DNA of 48,533 bases from CAZGDB01 sp964524705 (GCA_964524705.1 CAZGDB010000010.1:1-48533), one strand, 5' to 3'. Shown: positions 33,466-42,097, counted from the stretch's first letter. Made by a program: numbers and translations. Notes: generated from the sequence alone by a model not told the origin.

Positions 33466-34089
33466 TTATTTTAGGGGTTTCACACCAAAAATACGCTGTT
33501 TACGGCGTAGTGCTTCTGTATCTTCTACTTCCGCTTTTTTCTTTACTTTTTCTTCTTTTTTCTTTTTTTGTTCAGGTGTGACGATCGTATTTTCTACCGC
33601 TTCTTGTAAACGCTGCTCATCTTTAAAGCGTTGACCAAGGTTTGCAATTTGTCCGACTAAATTTAAGCTCACGCCTAATAATTTAGCAATTGAGGGCATG
33701 GCACAAAAACCAAGTAGATACCAACATAAGATCCATTGCGTTAAACCCTTAAGGGTGTCAGGCACATCCAGGTTGGTTAAATCATTAAAGAAATTAGGCA
33801 AACCACGCCCTGTACAGTTTAAACACTCGTACTGCCACAGATAAGGGTTATCAGGGTTTTGAGGCCTTTTAACAATATGGTTAGAGTGACAGCGGGGGCA
33901 ATGGATATTTTCAGGCCATCGCAAAGAACGGATGGTTGCGTAGACTTCCGGAGCGGTTAAAAGTTTGGTGATCGCATGAATACGGCCTGCTTCATCTACA
34001 CCTCTTGGTAATTGACGCAAGCGTTTGAGGGCTTTAAGTTTTGAGTCAACAAAAGCCTCTTCTTTAAAATCTGCAGACCGCTCACTCAA
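33466..34089 (-). CDS. Transposase-derived zinc-ribbon/HTH protein (IS1595-like N-terminus)
   Basis: 207 aa from a TTG start (AGGA 6 nt upstream). Residues about 45-95 read LLTAPEVYATIRSLRWPENI followed by CPRCHSNH...YECLNC, the zinc-ribbon layout of IS1595-family transposases. A helix-turn-helix-like stretch (MPSIAKLLGVSLNLVGQIA, about 130-150) follows. The DDE catalytic domain is absent; instead there is a Lys/Glu coil (QKKKKEEKVKKKAEVEDTEA). I infer a domesticated or truncated DNA-binding protein. It is the last gene of a leftward trio. Confidence 0.6.
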   Translation of the reverse strand: MSERSADFKEEAFVDSKLKALKRLRQLPRGVDEAGRIHAITKLLTAPEVYATIRSLRWPENIHCPRCHSNHIVKRPQNPDNPYLWQYECLNCTGRGLPNFFNDLTNLDVPDTLKGLTQWILCWYLLGFCAMPSIAKLLGVSLNLVGQIANLGQRFKDEQRLQEAVENTIVTPEQKKKKEEKVKKKAEVEDTEALRRKQRIFGVKPLK

Positions 34090-34097
34090 AATATATC

Positions 34098-34325
34098 CTA
34101 TTCTTGCATTGTACGCAGATGATTGACTAACGATTCCGTACTATTTAGCAAAGGCTTTGCCGGTGGGGCGTAGCCAGGTAATACTTCTTTGTCCCAATTA
34201 GATTTTAATTGTGCATAGCTGGGATGTTGAAAGTAAGCTGCTAACGGTGTAATGCCACTCCAACGTTTTTGAAGTGTATCCGTTAGATCACTGAGATCTA
34301 AAAACCATGGTGTCAATTTTTGCAT
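34098..34325 (-). CDS. Hypothetical small protein in the recombinase-like trio
   Basis: 75 aa from ATG 34325, chosen because GGGAG is 6 nt upstream; the ATG at 34331 abuts that site. The sequence (MQKLTPWFLDLSDLTDTLQK) is soluble and rich in Leu, Trp and Pro. It lies 11 nt after the recombinase-like gene and 8 nt before the zinc-ribbon gene, so all three are probably one operon. Not recognised. Confidence 0.5.
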   Translation of the reverse strand: MQKLTPWFLDLSDLTDTLQKRWSGITPLAAYFQHPSYAQLKSNWDKEVLPGYAPPAKPLLNSTESLVNHLRTMQE

Positions 34326-34336
34326 AATCATCTCCC

Positions 34337-35359
34337 TTAAGCAAGCGCAGTCATAGGTGTGGATTCGTGGGCAATAAGCTCAGATAATGCTAAGCCGTTT
34401 TGCTGCAATGCATGATTGAGTACGTTCGCATCACTGGGCAAGTCACCATATTGTTGTAACACTGGTAGTAAGGCGACTAAACAGTCATTGATTTTGGCAA
34501 TTTGTTGGATTTGTACCATGCGTTGTTGCAAGAGCGCAATATCACTTTCTTTCCATAAACTGTTTTGAGGATGTGGGCAATTTTCAGCATTAAAACGTTC
34601 TGCTAAAGCCGAAGGACTGGTGTGTGTATTGAGATGATTCGCTAAAGTAAGAGCAGCCTCATTCCAACGAACACGGTCTAGTACTTTTTGTAATTGACTC
34701 AACACCCATTTACCACCTTCAGGCGCAAAAAATCCTTCAGTATTGAGCATTTCAACCATCTTACGTTGGGAGTATCCACGTTTTTTATACTCATGCACAA
34801 TAGGGTGTAAAATTAATGCAAAAAGAATAGCATTCTCTATTTTGGGGCGATTTACTTTGTTAATAATATCTTTAGCACGAGGGTTGCCAGATTTTGCAGA
34901 AGAACGACTTAACCCTGCTTTAATTAATTCCCCATGCATGCGTTTACGTTTTTGGGTATGCTCAATAATGGCCAAAAAGTTCTCACGGTGCACGAAGGGT
35001 TGGTCTATACATAAGATTTCTGGTTTAAAGGCGGAGTGCGCGGTCGTTTGTAAAAAAGTAGAGATTTGTGTAGCAAAGCTGTCGATATTAGTTAAGTTTT
35101 TTAGTTCTGTAACTAAAATGTGACAACGATTTTGTTGTGCATACTGAAATGCAGCCTGTAAACCAGACCAGGATTGAGCTTGTTTATTTTTATTACGGTT
35201 ATCAAAAAATATTTTAGCTATTTTTCCAGCGCGCGCACTAAGAAATACATTTGCCTCAGCAGCAATAGTAGCTTCTGCTTGGGTAGTAGGAGCCATCCAA
35301 GGCCCTTGTTTTTTAGGCTGCAAGAAGGCATAAATAACATAAGGTGCTGTGTTATCCAT
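34337..35359 (-). CDS. Serine-recombinase-like protein with degraded catalytic site
   Basis: 340 aa; GGAG 5-6 nt upstream of ATG. Residues 1-150 keep the resolvase-domain layout (YAFLQPKKQ...TTQAEATIAAEA; ILVTELKNLTN; RKRMHGELIKAG followed by GNPRAKD). However, the position of the catalytic Ser in Y-A-R-V-S-T is Gln, and the D-R-L-x-R stretch with the active-site Arg reads E-L-K-N-L-T-N. A recombinase-type segment (MVEMLNTEGFFAPEGGKW, about 208-225) and a C-terminal helical region follow. I infer a protein that binds DNA but does not recombine it. Confidence 0.6.
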   Translation of the reverse strand: MDNTAPYVIYAFLQPKKQGPWMAPTTQAEATIAAEANVFLSARAGKIAKIFFDNRNKNKQAQSWSGLQAAFQYAQQNRCHILVTELKNLTNIDSFATQISTFLQTTAHSAFKPEILCIDQPFVHRENFLAIIEHTQKRKRMHGELIKAGLSRSSAKSGNPRAKDIINKVNRPKIENAILFALILHPIVHEYKKRGYSQRKMVEMLNTEGFFAPEGGKWVLSQLQKVLDRVRWNEAALTLANHLNTHTSPSALAERFNAENCPHPQNSLWKESDIALLQQRMVQIQQIAKINDCLVALLPVLQQYGDLPSDANVLNHALQQNGLALSELIAHESTPMTALA

Positions 35360-35550
35360 AGAAACTCCGTTTTCTCAATCGTAAAATTGTCTACTTCATG
35401 TAGGTCCTGGTCTAAGTATAGAAACCCATTTGTGGTTTTAGCCAACGAAGTTGATTAACTTGTTTTTATTTGCGATTTCAGAAAGTTAGCATACAAAAAA
35501 ACGGTAACATATAGATTTTAGGTCGCATCTCGTGCTTAGGATGAGCAGTC

Positions 35551-35880
35551 ATGGTTAATTGGAAACGTTTTAGGGTGTATTGGGTCAATTTGAGTGTTGG
35601 GGTTGGAAAAGAGATTAACAAAACGAGACCTTGTGTTGTTATATCGCCTGAGATCTATAAGCCAGTGATACAGACTGTGATCGTTGCACCGATGACTACC
35701 AAAGGGTTTTCTTTTCCCACCAGAGTTCCCGTGGTCTTTAGTGGTAGACCAGGCTATGTTGTCTTGGACCAGCTGAGAGCTATAGATACGCAGCGTTTAG
35801 GAGATTGTTTGGGGGCATTGAGTGTGACAGAGCAAGAATGTACGATGGCAGTATTAAGAGAGCTATTGAAAGTTAAATAA
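35551..35880 (+). CDS. MazF/PemK-family mRNA interferase toxin
   Basis: 109 aa. The family pattern is clear: YWVNLSVGVG at the start, NKTRPCVVISPE with the active-site Arg, VIVAPMTTKG with the active-site Thr, and GYVVLDQLRAIDTQRLG near the C-terminus. It would be an endoribonuclease cutting mRNA. No antitoxin ORF is visible in the 190 nt upstream, where MazE normally sits, or immediately downstream, so the gene looks orphaned. AGGA lies about 10 nt before the ATG. The 35360-35550 gap otherwise holds only promoter-like AT-rich sequence. Confidence 0.85.
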   Translation: MVNWKRFRVYWVNLSVGVGKEINKTRPCVVISPEIYKPVIQTVIVAPMTTKGFSFPTRVPVVFSGRPGYVVLDQLRAIDTQRLGDCLGALSVTEQECTMAVLRELLKVK

Positions 35881-36088
35881 CTATTTTGTCACTTTCTTCA
35901 TATACAAACGCACTTGACATCCTATCGCACTCTTGTGTTGATAAACCAAATTTTGCTGCTACCTGTCGCCATTGTTTTACGCTCGATGCGACTTCTTTAA
36001 TGATGAGCAATGCTTCATCGTTTTTGAGCCGAAATTCTTTCGCAACCCCCATAGCTGTCTGTATAGAAATCATTAAATCATATAAGGA
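35873..36088 (-). pseudogene. HipA C-terminal relic
   Basis: An open frame of about 72 codons after an in-frame TAG, with no ribosome site. It reads SLYDLMISIQTAMGVAKEF...IIKEVASSVKQWRQVAAKFG...SAF, the end of HipA-type toxin kinases (E-V-x-x-x-V-x-x-W-R...G-L-S...R-M-x-S-A-F). The kinase body is missing. It overlaps the 3' end of mazF by 8 nt on the other strand. A short real protein cannot be excluded. Confidence 0.65.
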
Positions 36089-36159
36089 CTAATATAGGAG
36101 ACATTAAAAATGTCACTGCAGCAGAATCAACCAGATTGAGCATTACTGAAAATTAAGAG

Positions 36160-36302
36160 GGAATGATAAATCCTATGACCACAAAGGCCTTAAGTTGCCA
36201 GTTAGAATTCCAGTTATTTTTTGGGATAGGGCGGGACAAATTATGCTTCATCAAATGCGTGCAATTAATAAAATGCATTTAATAAAATTTTTAGGGAAAT
36301 AG
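36160..36302 (+). pseudogene. Frameshifted second MazF/PemK relic
   Basis: One frame reads INPMTTK (to about 36186), like the APMTTK of the intact toxin. The frame shifted by one base continues from 36183 as KGLKLPVRIPVIFWDRAGQI then MLHQMRAINKMHLIKFLGK to a TAG at 36300-36302. This parallels KGFSFPTRVPVVFSGRPG...LDQLRAID in the gene at 35551. The N-terminal half, including the K-x-R-P motif, is absent. It is a truncated, frameshifted copy too short to be called as an ORF. Confidence 0.7.
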
Positions 36303-36405
36303 GCGATAACACAAAAGAGCGGATTGTTAAGACCTTAATGCGCATATTTGCCATTTCTTGTGTTAGTTAGCTTCCTGTTATTCTCCCTCAGAATATTCTC
36401 TCTCG

Positions 36406-36434
36406 TTGTTTGAGTGAGCAAACTGTGGTATAAA
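36406..36434 (+). promoter_or_regulatory. Predicted promoter of rpsB-tsf operon
   Basis: TTGTTT (36406-36411), a 17-nt spacer and TATAAA (36429-36434). Transcription would start near 36441, leaving a leader of about 113 nt before rpsB. Nothing else is seen in 36303-36405. Confidence 0.55.
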
Positions 36435-36440
36435 CACGCA

Positions 36441-36553
36441 GTCATAATTTTATGACAATACACACGCCTATCGACACGAAACTTAGGGTGCTGACTTTAT
36501 TGTTGGTTGAGTTTCGGGATGAGCGGAGGTATCAACCCTTGATGGAGAAAACG
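36441..36553 (+). promoter_or_regulatory. rpsB 5' leader, possible S2 autoregulation site
   Basis: A 113-nt leader containing a hairpin GGTTGA (36505-36510) / TCAACC (36532-36537) whose 21-nt loop carries GGAGGT. Ribosomal protein S2 represses rpsB-tsf through a structured 5' leader in gammaproteobacteria, so an equivalent element is expected here. The pairing is by eye; I did not align it to the known RNA family. Confidence 0.4.
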
Positions 36554-37315
36554 ATGGATATGATCGCACCTGTTACTATGAATCAGTTACTAGAAGCCGG
36601 CGTACACTTTGGACACCGCACTCAGTCCTGGAATCCTAAAATGAAACCTTTCATTTATGGCGCCCGTGGCAAAATTCACATTATTAATTTGGGTTATACC
36701 CTACCAATGTTGCAAAAATCTTTAGAATTTGCAGCCAAGATTGCAGCCCGTAATGGCAAAATCTTATTTGTAGGTACAAAAACACAAGCTCGTGGCATTG
36801 TGCGTGCACAAGCAGAACGTTGTGACATGCCTTTTGTAGACTACCGTTGGTTGGGTGGTCAGCTAACAAATTTCAAAACCATTATGCAACGTATTAAGTA
36901 TTTGAAAGAACTCAATGCAATGCGTGATAGCGGTTTGATGGACAAGATGATCAAAAAAGAAGCGTTAATGTTAGAACGTACCCGTATGAAGTTAGAGCAA
37001 GGGTTAGGCGGTATCATGCATATGAATAGTCTGCCAGAAGCTTTGTTTGTGGTAGATACCTGCCATGAACACATTGCGGTGCGTGAAGCAAATCATTTGC
37101 AGATCCCTGTTATCGGTATCGTGGATACTAATGCTAATCCTGACAACATCAATTATCCGATTGCGGGTAATGATGACTCCTGTCGTGCGATTGAGCTTTA
37201 TTGTGCTGCGATGGCAGATACCATTATCGCCGCTAAAGAAAAAGCGAATCAAATGACCGTAAAATATGAAGATGTTAGCGCAAGCGATATCGAAAAGAAC
37301 TTAGCGAAGGAGTAA
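36554..37315 (+). CDS. rpsB: 30S ribosomal protein S2
   Basis: 253 aa (E. coli 241 aa). The ATG at 36554 (MDMIAPVTMNQLLEAGVHFG) has GGAG exactly 6 nt upstream. The longer frame from 36452 would translate the leader and was rejected. S2 hallmarks: HFGHRTQSWNPKMKPFIYG, DYRWLGGQLTNFKTI and IGIVDTNANPDNINYPIAGN. tsf follows 7 nt later, the universal rpsB-tsf pair. Confidence 0.97.
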   Translation: MDMIAPVTMNQLLEAGVHFGHRTQSWNPKMKPFIYGARGKIHIINLGYTLPMLQKSLEFAAKIAARNGKILFVGTKTQARGIVRAQAERCDMPFVDYRWLGGQLTNFKTIMQRIKYLKELNAMRDSGLMDKMIKKEALMLERTRMKLEQGLGGIMHMNSLPEALFVVDTCHEHIAVREANHLQIPVIGIVDTNANPDNINYPIAGNDDSCRAIELYCAAMADTIIAAKEKANQMTVKYEDVSASDIEKNLAKE

Positions 37316-37322
37316 GGAAATA

Positions 37323-38207
37323 ATGGCAGCTATTACTGCGGATATGGTCCGCCGTTTGCGTGAGCAGACGGGGGCTGGGATGATGGAATGTAAGCGCGCG
37401 TTGGAAGAAGCCGGTGGCGATTTGACCGAAGCTGAAGTTGTATTAGCCAAAGCGGGTCAGCGTAAAGTGCAAAAAGCATCTGGACGTGTGGCGGCAGAAG
37501 GCTTAGTGGTTGTTAAAACCAGTGCTGATGCTAAAACAGCAGTATTGTTAGAAGTTAACTCTGAAACAGACTTTGTGTCTCGTGAAGAAAACTTTGCACA
37601 ATTTTGTCAAATGTTGGCGCAATTAGCATTGACTAAGAAAATTGCAGACAGAGATGCTTTATTAGCAGCAACGACTGAAACTGGTCAAACTGTAGAAACC
37701 ATTCGTCAAGAATTGATTGCGCGTATTGGTGAAAACATTCAGGTTCGTCGTGTCTCCCTATGGAATGTCACTGAAGGTGAAATTTATGGCTATAATCACC
37801 GTGATCGTATTGCGGTATTAGTGCATGTCTTAAATGGTAACGCAGAATTAGGTAAAGACTTAGCAATGCAAATTGCTGCGCTTCCACCTGAATTTATTGA
37901 TACCAGTCATGTGCCTGCTGAACGTGTTGCACAAGAAAAAGAAATTTTCTTGGCGCAAATTGCAGATATGAATAAGCCAGCAGCCGTGATGGAAAAAATT
38001 GTAGAAGGGCGCTTAGAGAAGTTCTTTGCAGAAATTTGCTTGGTAGGCCAACCTTCTATTAAAGATCCTGATCAGACTATTCAGCAACTCTTGAACACAG
38101 CCAAAGCAAAAATCATGCGTTTTGAACGTATTGCATTAGGTGAAGGTATTGAGAAAGTTAAAACTGACTTTGCTCAAGAAGTGCAAGCAGCTGCTGGGGG
38201 ACGCTAA
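37323..38207 (+). CDS. tsf: Elongation factor Ts
   Basis: 294 aa, nucleotide exchange factor for EF-Tu. The N-terminal UBA-like domain contains the signature VRRLREQTGAGMMECKRALE, and the core motif LEVNSETDFVSREENF is present. AAGGA precedes the ATG. pyrH begins 3 nt after its stop, continuing the operon. Confidence 0.97.
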   Translation: MAAITADMVRRLREQTGAGMMECKRALEEAGGDLTEAEVVLAKAGQRKVQKASGRVAAEGLVVVKTSADAKTAVLLEVNSETDFVSREENFAQFCQMLAQLALTKKIADRDALLAATTETGQTVETIRQELIARIGENIQVRRVSLWNVTEGEIYGYNHRDRIAVLVHVLNGNAELGKDLAMQIAALPPEFIDTSHVPAERVAQEKEIFLAQIADMNKPAAVMEKIVEGRLEKFFAEICLVGQPSIKDPDQTIQQLLNTAKAKIMRFERIALGEGIEKVKTDFAQEVQAAAGGR

Positions 38208-38210
38208 AAA

Positions 38211-38933
38211 ATGTCTACCCCTATCTATAAGCGTATTTTACTTAAGATTAGCGGTCAGGCCTTAGTAGGGCCGAGCGATAATTTTGGGTTAGATCCACAC
38301 ATCGTACAACGTATTGCTAGAGAAGTGATTGAAATCATGAACCAGGGCGTACAAGTAGGTGTGGTTATTGGTGGGGGTAACTTTTTTAGAGGTGAGGCAT
38401 TATCTAAAATTGGTATTGATCGGGTCTCTGCAGACCAAATGGGGATGTTATCTACTGTGATCAATGCCATTGCCTTGCGTGATGCTTTAGAGCAACAAAA
38501 TCAACCCACCCGTATTATGAGCGCAATCCCTATGAGTGGGGTTGTAGATCATTATGATCGTCGTAAAGCAGTGCACCATTTAGAACAAAAGCGTGTTGTA
38601 TTGTTTGCAGGGGGTACAGGTAACCCTTTGGTAACTACCGACTCTGCAGCCAGTTTGCGTGCCATTGAGATTGGTGCGGATGTGTTGTTAAAAGCCACCC
38701 AAGTGGATGGTATTTATGATGCGCATCCCGGTGAAGTTTTGGATGCGACCCTTTACAAGCATTTGACCTATACAGAAGCCTTAGATAAAGAACTAGGAGT
38801 GATGGATCTGGCTGCTTTTTGCCAATGTCGTGACCATAAAATGCCTATCCGTGTCTTTAATCTAGGCAAGGAAGGGGCGATGGTCCGTGTGGTACAGACT
38901 GAAGCAGAAGGCACACTCGTTAACGGAGGATAG
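38211..38933 (+). CDS. pyrH: UMP kinase
   Basis: 240 aa, converts UMP to UDP. Amino-acid-kinase fold motifs are present: YKRILLKISGQALVG at the start, VVIGGGNFFRG, GTGNPLVTTDSAASLRAIEI, and KATQVDGIYDAHP near the C-terminal half. Full length for the bacterial family (about 240 aa). In the standard rpsB-tsf-pyrH-frr order. Confidence 0.97.
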   Translation: MSTPIYKRILLKISGQALVGPSDNFGLDPHIVQRIAREVIEIMNQGVQVGVVIGGGNFFRGEALSKIGIDRVSADQMGMLSTVINAIALRDALEQQNQPTRIMSAIPMSGVVDHYDRRKAVHHLEQKRVVLFAGGTGNPLVTTDSAASLRAIEIGADVLLKATQVDGIYDAHPGEVLDATLYKHLTYTEALDKELGVMDLAAFCQCRDHKMPIRVFNLGKEGAMVRVVQTEAEGTLVNGG

Positions 38934-38938
38934 TTATT

Positions 38939-39496
38939 ATGCTAAAAACAGTCGAAGAACATGCGAAATCGCGGATGGATAAAACCATTAAAAGCTTAGA
39001 AGAAGTATTTTCTCACCAACGTGTGGGGCGAGCCCATCCTGGTTTAGTAGAAGACGTTTTGGTAGATTACCATGGTACGCCTACTCACTTGTCTCAAATG
39101 GCGTCTATCGTTGTTAAAGGCGCATTGATGCTAGAAGTTTCCCCTTGGGAGAAAAAACTGATTCCTCAGATTGAAAAAGCTATTCATGCTGCTGGTTTAG
39201 GTTTAAACCCAGTGAATACCGGTGATATTATTCGTATTCCTTTGCCACCGTTATCTGAAGAGCGCCGTAAAGAGTTTATTAAAAAAATTAAAACTGAAGC
39301 AGAAGATGCTAAAGTTTCAATTCGTAATATTCGTCGCGATGCCTTACAAACCGTGAAAGACCATCTGAAGAAAAAAGAAGTATCAGAAGATGATTCTAAG
39401 CGTGCAGAAGACCATATGCAAAAGTTGACCGATGGGTTTATTCAACAAATCGATAAACTGACCGCAGCAAAAGAAAAAGAATTGTTGACGGTGTGA
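38939..39496 (+). CDS. frr: Ribosome recycling factor
   Basis: 185 aa, as in E. coli. It splits post-termination ribosomes together with EF-G. Motifs: RVGRAHPGLVEDVLVDYHGT, IRIPLPPLSEERRKEFIKKI, and VSIRNIRRDALQTVKDHLKK. The stop codon overlaps the uppS ATG as TGATG. Confidence 0.97.
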   Translation: MLKTVEEHAKSRMDKTIKSLEEVFSHQRVGRAHPGLVEDVLVDYHGTPTHLSQMASIVVKGALMLEVSPWEKKLIPQIEKAIHAAGLGLNPVNTGDIIRIPLPPLSEERRKEFIKKIKTEAEDAKVSIRNIRRDALQTVKDHLKKKEVSEDDSKRAEDHMQKLTDGFIQQIDKLTAAKEKELLTV

Positions 39497-40203
39497 TGCA
39501 ATCCTTATTAAAACACCTGGCCGTTATTTTAGATGGTAATGGCCGGTGGGCTAACCAGCGACATCTCCCGCGTTTTAGGGGACACCAAGCTGGTGTTCGT
39601 GCGGTCAGACGCCTCGTAGAAGGCTGTTTAAATCGTCAAATTCCTTACCTTACCTTATTTGTATTTAGTTGTGAAAACTGGCGTCGCCCACCGGAAGAGG
39701 TAGGTTTTTTGATGCGATTATTCCAACGCTTTTTACAAAAAGAACGTAAAAGCTTCATGAAATACGGTATTGCACTGAAAGTTATAGGCGATAAAAGTGC
39801 GTTTTCTGAAGATTTACAAAAATTGATGCAAGATGTAGAGCAAGAAACGGCTCACAATACTGCTTTAACCCTCTATATCGCTGCTAACTATTCAGGGCAA
39901 TGGGATATACAGCAAGCGGTTTTAAAAACGGTGGCGGCGCAGGTGTCAGGCGCTACAGCTTTAGAGGTTTTTCAACAGGCATTGAGCTTATCAGGAGTTC
40001 CGGCGCCGGATTTATTGATTAGAACCAGTGGAGAGCAACGCATTAGTAACTTTTTGTTATGGGATTGCGCTTATACCGAACTGTATTTTACAAGTTGCTT
40101 GTGGCCTGATTTTAAGGACGCTGATTTAGCAGAAGCTTTAACTTTTTTTGAAACCCGTCAACGTCGCTATGGAGGACTGGAAACATGTCCGAACTCCGTT
40201 TAA
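39496..40203 (+). CDS. uppS: Undecaprenyl diphosphate synthase
   Basis: 235 aa; makes the C55 lipid carrier for cell wall and LPS synthesis from IPP and FPP. Catalytic Asp in LAVILDGNGRWANQR, the GHQAG loop, FSCENWRRP, and the C-terminal SNFLLWDCAYTELYF with WPDF. I used the ATG in TGATG; a GTG one codon earlier is possible. It overlaps cdsA by 19 nt. Confidence 0.96.
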   Translation: MQSLLKHLAVILDGNGRWANQRHLPRFRGHQAGVRAVRRLVEGCLNRQIPYLTLFVFSCENWRRPPEEVGFLMRLFQRFLQKERKSFMKYGIALKVIGDKSAFSEDLQKLMQDVEQETAHNTALTLYIAANYSGQWDIQQAVLKTVAAQVSGATALEVFQQALSLSGVPAPDLLIRTSGEQRISNFLLWDCAYTELYFTSCLWPDFKDADLAEALTFFETRQRRYGGLETCPNSV

Positions 40204-40940
40204 GAATTTATACTGCAACAGTTCTGATTATTCTTTTTGGCGCTTCGCTTTGTTATACCCCAGCCTATCTTGCTTTAATCGCCGCATTTTTTGGTGTCGG
40301 CTTTTGGGAATGGGCTTATCATTTACAACCCGGTCGTTTTGCTTGGATGCGTTTAGGACTCTGTGTCTTAGGGGCTGCTGCATTTTATACTTACCCTTGT
40401 TGGGAACTGCCTGTGATGATTTGGGCGGTATTGTCTATTAGTTTGATTGCACGCTGGCATTGGTGGAACTGGGATAGCTGGATCTATGGCTTATTGTTAA
40501 TTCCTGCAGCAGGGATTGCTGCTGCGTGGTTTTATTTAGCCCAAGGTCCATGGGCTGTGATTTTTGTATTAGCCATGGTTGCCGCTGCGGATACGGGGGC
40601 GTATTTTACCGGCAAAGCTTGGGGTAAAAAGAAAATTTTGCCGGAAGTAAGCCCTAAAAAAACTTGGGTGGGGTTCTTTGGTGGCTGGGTGAGTGTATTG
40701 CTGGTTGCCCTAAGTGCCCATTTCTTATTTGGGTTGGCGTACCTGGCGTGTATTGTGATCGGAAGCTGCGTGTTCCTGGCGGCTTTTTTTGGAGATCTGT
40801 TTGAAAGTCTCCTCAAACGCCGAGCCGGTGTTAAAGACTCTGGTACCATTTTGCCAGGGCATGGTGGCGTCTTAGATCGATTAGATGGGTTTATTGCAGC
40901 TTTACCGGTTGCACACTATCTATGGGGCCTTTATGTCTAA
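40185..40940 (+). CDS. cdsA: Phosphatidate cytidylyltransferase
   Basis: 251 aa inner-membrane enzyme forming CDP-diacylglycerol for phospholipids. About seven membrane helices, then the CDP-DAG synthase signature SLLKRRAGVKDSGTILPGHG followed by GVLDRLD. SPKKTWVGFFGG is also conserved. GGAG is 10 nt upstream of the ATG. The last 8 nt overlap dxr. Confidence 0.96.
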   Translation: MSELRLRIYTATVLIILFGASLCYTPAYLALIAAFFGVGFWEWAYHLQPGRFAWMRLGLCVLGAAAFYTYPCWELPVMIWAVLSISLIARWHWWNWDSWIYGLLLIPAAGIAAAWFYLAQGPWAVIFVLAMVAAADTGAYFTGKAWGKKKILPEVSPKKTWVGFFGGWVSVLLVALSAHFLFGLAYLACIVIGSCVFLAAFFGDLFESLLKRRAGVKDSGTILPGHGGVLDRLDGFIAALPVAHYLWGLYV

Positions 40941-42081
40941 AAAAGTAGTTGTACTGGGTGCGACAGGCTCTATTGGTACGCAAACCTTAGATATTTTATC
41001 GCGTTACCCTGAACAATTTACCGTCTATGGTTTATCGGCGCACCATAATTTAGCACTCATAGAACAACAGTCTAACCAACATTTACCGATTCATGTGGTC
41101 ATTACTGGTCAGCTATCTCGCAACCCAGTATTACCACAAGGTACGCAGTATCATTATGGGAAAGAGGCTTTGGTGAGCCTGGTTTCAGATCCATGCGTGG
41201 ATATCGTGGTGATTGGCTTAGTAGGTCATAGTGCTTTAGAACCTGTCAGTGCCGCGATAGCAGCGGGTAAAACTATTTTATTAGCCAATAAAGAATGCTT
41301 AGTGATGGCAGGGGAACTGCTATTGGCACAAGCCAAAGTGACTGGAGCACAACTGTTTCCCGTTGATAGCGAACACAATGCGCTGTGGCAGGTGTTAAGA
41401 ACACCGATAGGGCAACCACCTGCTGTCTCTCACTTGACGATCACAGCCTCCGGTGGCCCCTTTGTAAACTATACCCGTGAGCAGCTAAAGACCGTTACCC
41501 CTGCAATGGCTTTGGTCCACCCAAATTGGAAGATGGGTGCTAAAGTGACCGTAGACTCTGCAACTTTAATGAACAAGGCATTAGAGCTCATAGAGGCACA
41601 GGTTTGGTTTAATCTACCAGCAGGGCAGTTAGACGCAGTGATTCATCCTCAAAGCCTGGTACATGGCTGGAGTACTTATGAGGATGGCAGTACCTTAATG
41701 CACCTGAGTATTCCAGATATGCGCATCCCTATTAGTTATGCCTTAGGGTATCCCAAGCGTTTAGCTTTAGATTTACCTAAGATCACAATCGCAGATTTAC
41801 AACGTTGTAGTTTTATGGAAATAGATAAAGAACGATTCCCCGCAATACGTATAGCCTTTGAAATCATGCAAGCAGGCTCTTTAGCACACCGAGTGGTCCT
41901 CAATGCCAGTAACGCCGTAGCCGTGGATTTATTGCTGGCAGAAAAACTACCCTTTAATCAAATAGAAGCGTATGTCGAAAAAGCCTTACAACAAGACTGG
42001 CCAAAGGTGGGTAGTATTGCAGAGGCATTAGCTCTAGATGAGGAAGTCAGGGCCGTATTAACAGGGTGTACGGTAGCGTGA
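40933..42081 (+). CDS. dxr: 1-deoxy-D-xylulose 5-phosphate reductoisomerase
   Basis: 382 aa, the committed step of the MEP isoprenoid pathway. The start at ATG 40933 (MSKKVVVLGATGSIG) gives the expected NADPH-binding GATGSIG at residues 9-15; an earlier in-frame ATG at 40885 lies inside cdsA. Metal/substrate motifs: PVDSEHNALWQ, ITASGGPF, and MNKALELIEA. In most gammaproteobacteria rseP and bamA follow directly; here rseP is absent. Confidence 0.97.
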   Translation: MSKKVVVLGATGSIGTQTLDILSRYPEQFTVYGLSAHHNLALIEQQSNQHLPIHVVITGQLSRNPVLPQGTQYHYGKEALVSLVSDPCVDIVVIGLVGHSALEPVSAAIAAGKTILLANKECLVMAGELLLAQAKVTGAQLFPVDSEHNALWQVLRTPIGQPPAVSHLTITASGGPFVNYTREQLKTVTPAMALVHPNWKMGAKVTVDSATLMNKALELIEAQVWFNLPAGQLDAVIHPQSLVHGWSTYEDGSTLMHLSIPDMRIPISYALGYPKRLALDLPKITIADLQRCSFMEIDKERFPAIRIAFEIMQAGSLAHRVVLNASNAVAVDLLLAEKLPFNQIEAYVEKALQQDWPKVGSIAEALALDEEVRAVLTGCTVA

Positions 42082-42097
42082 TTTCATGACAAGCCTT

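Noticed and set aside
33466..34089. Complete insertion sequence
   Set aside because: Although the protein has an IS1595-type zinc ribbon, there is no DDE domain, and I could not find terminal inverted repeats or target duplications around the trio.
35218..35445. 75-codon minus-strand frame overlapping the recombinase-like gene start
   Set aside because: It needs a TTG start without a ribosome site and overlaps a better-supported gene in another frame.
36452..36553. N-terminal extension of ribosomal protein S2
   Set aside because: It covers the predicted leader, has no ribosome site, and the ATG at 36554 has ideal spacing and gives the normal protein length.
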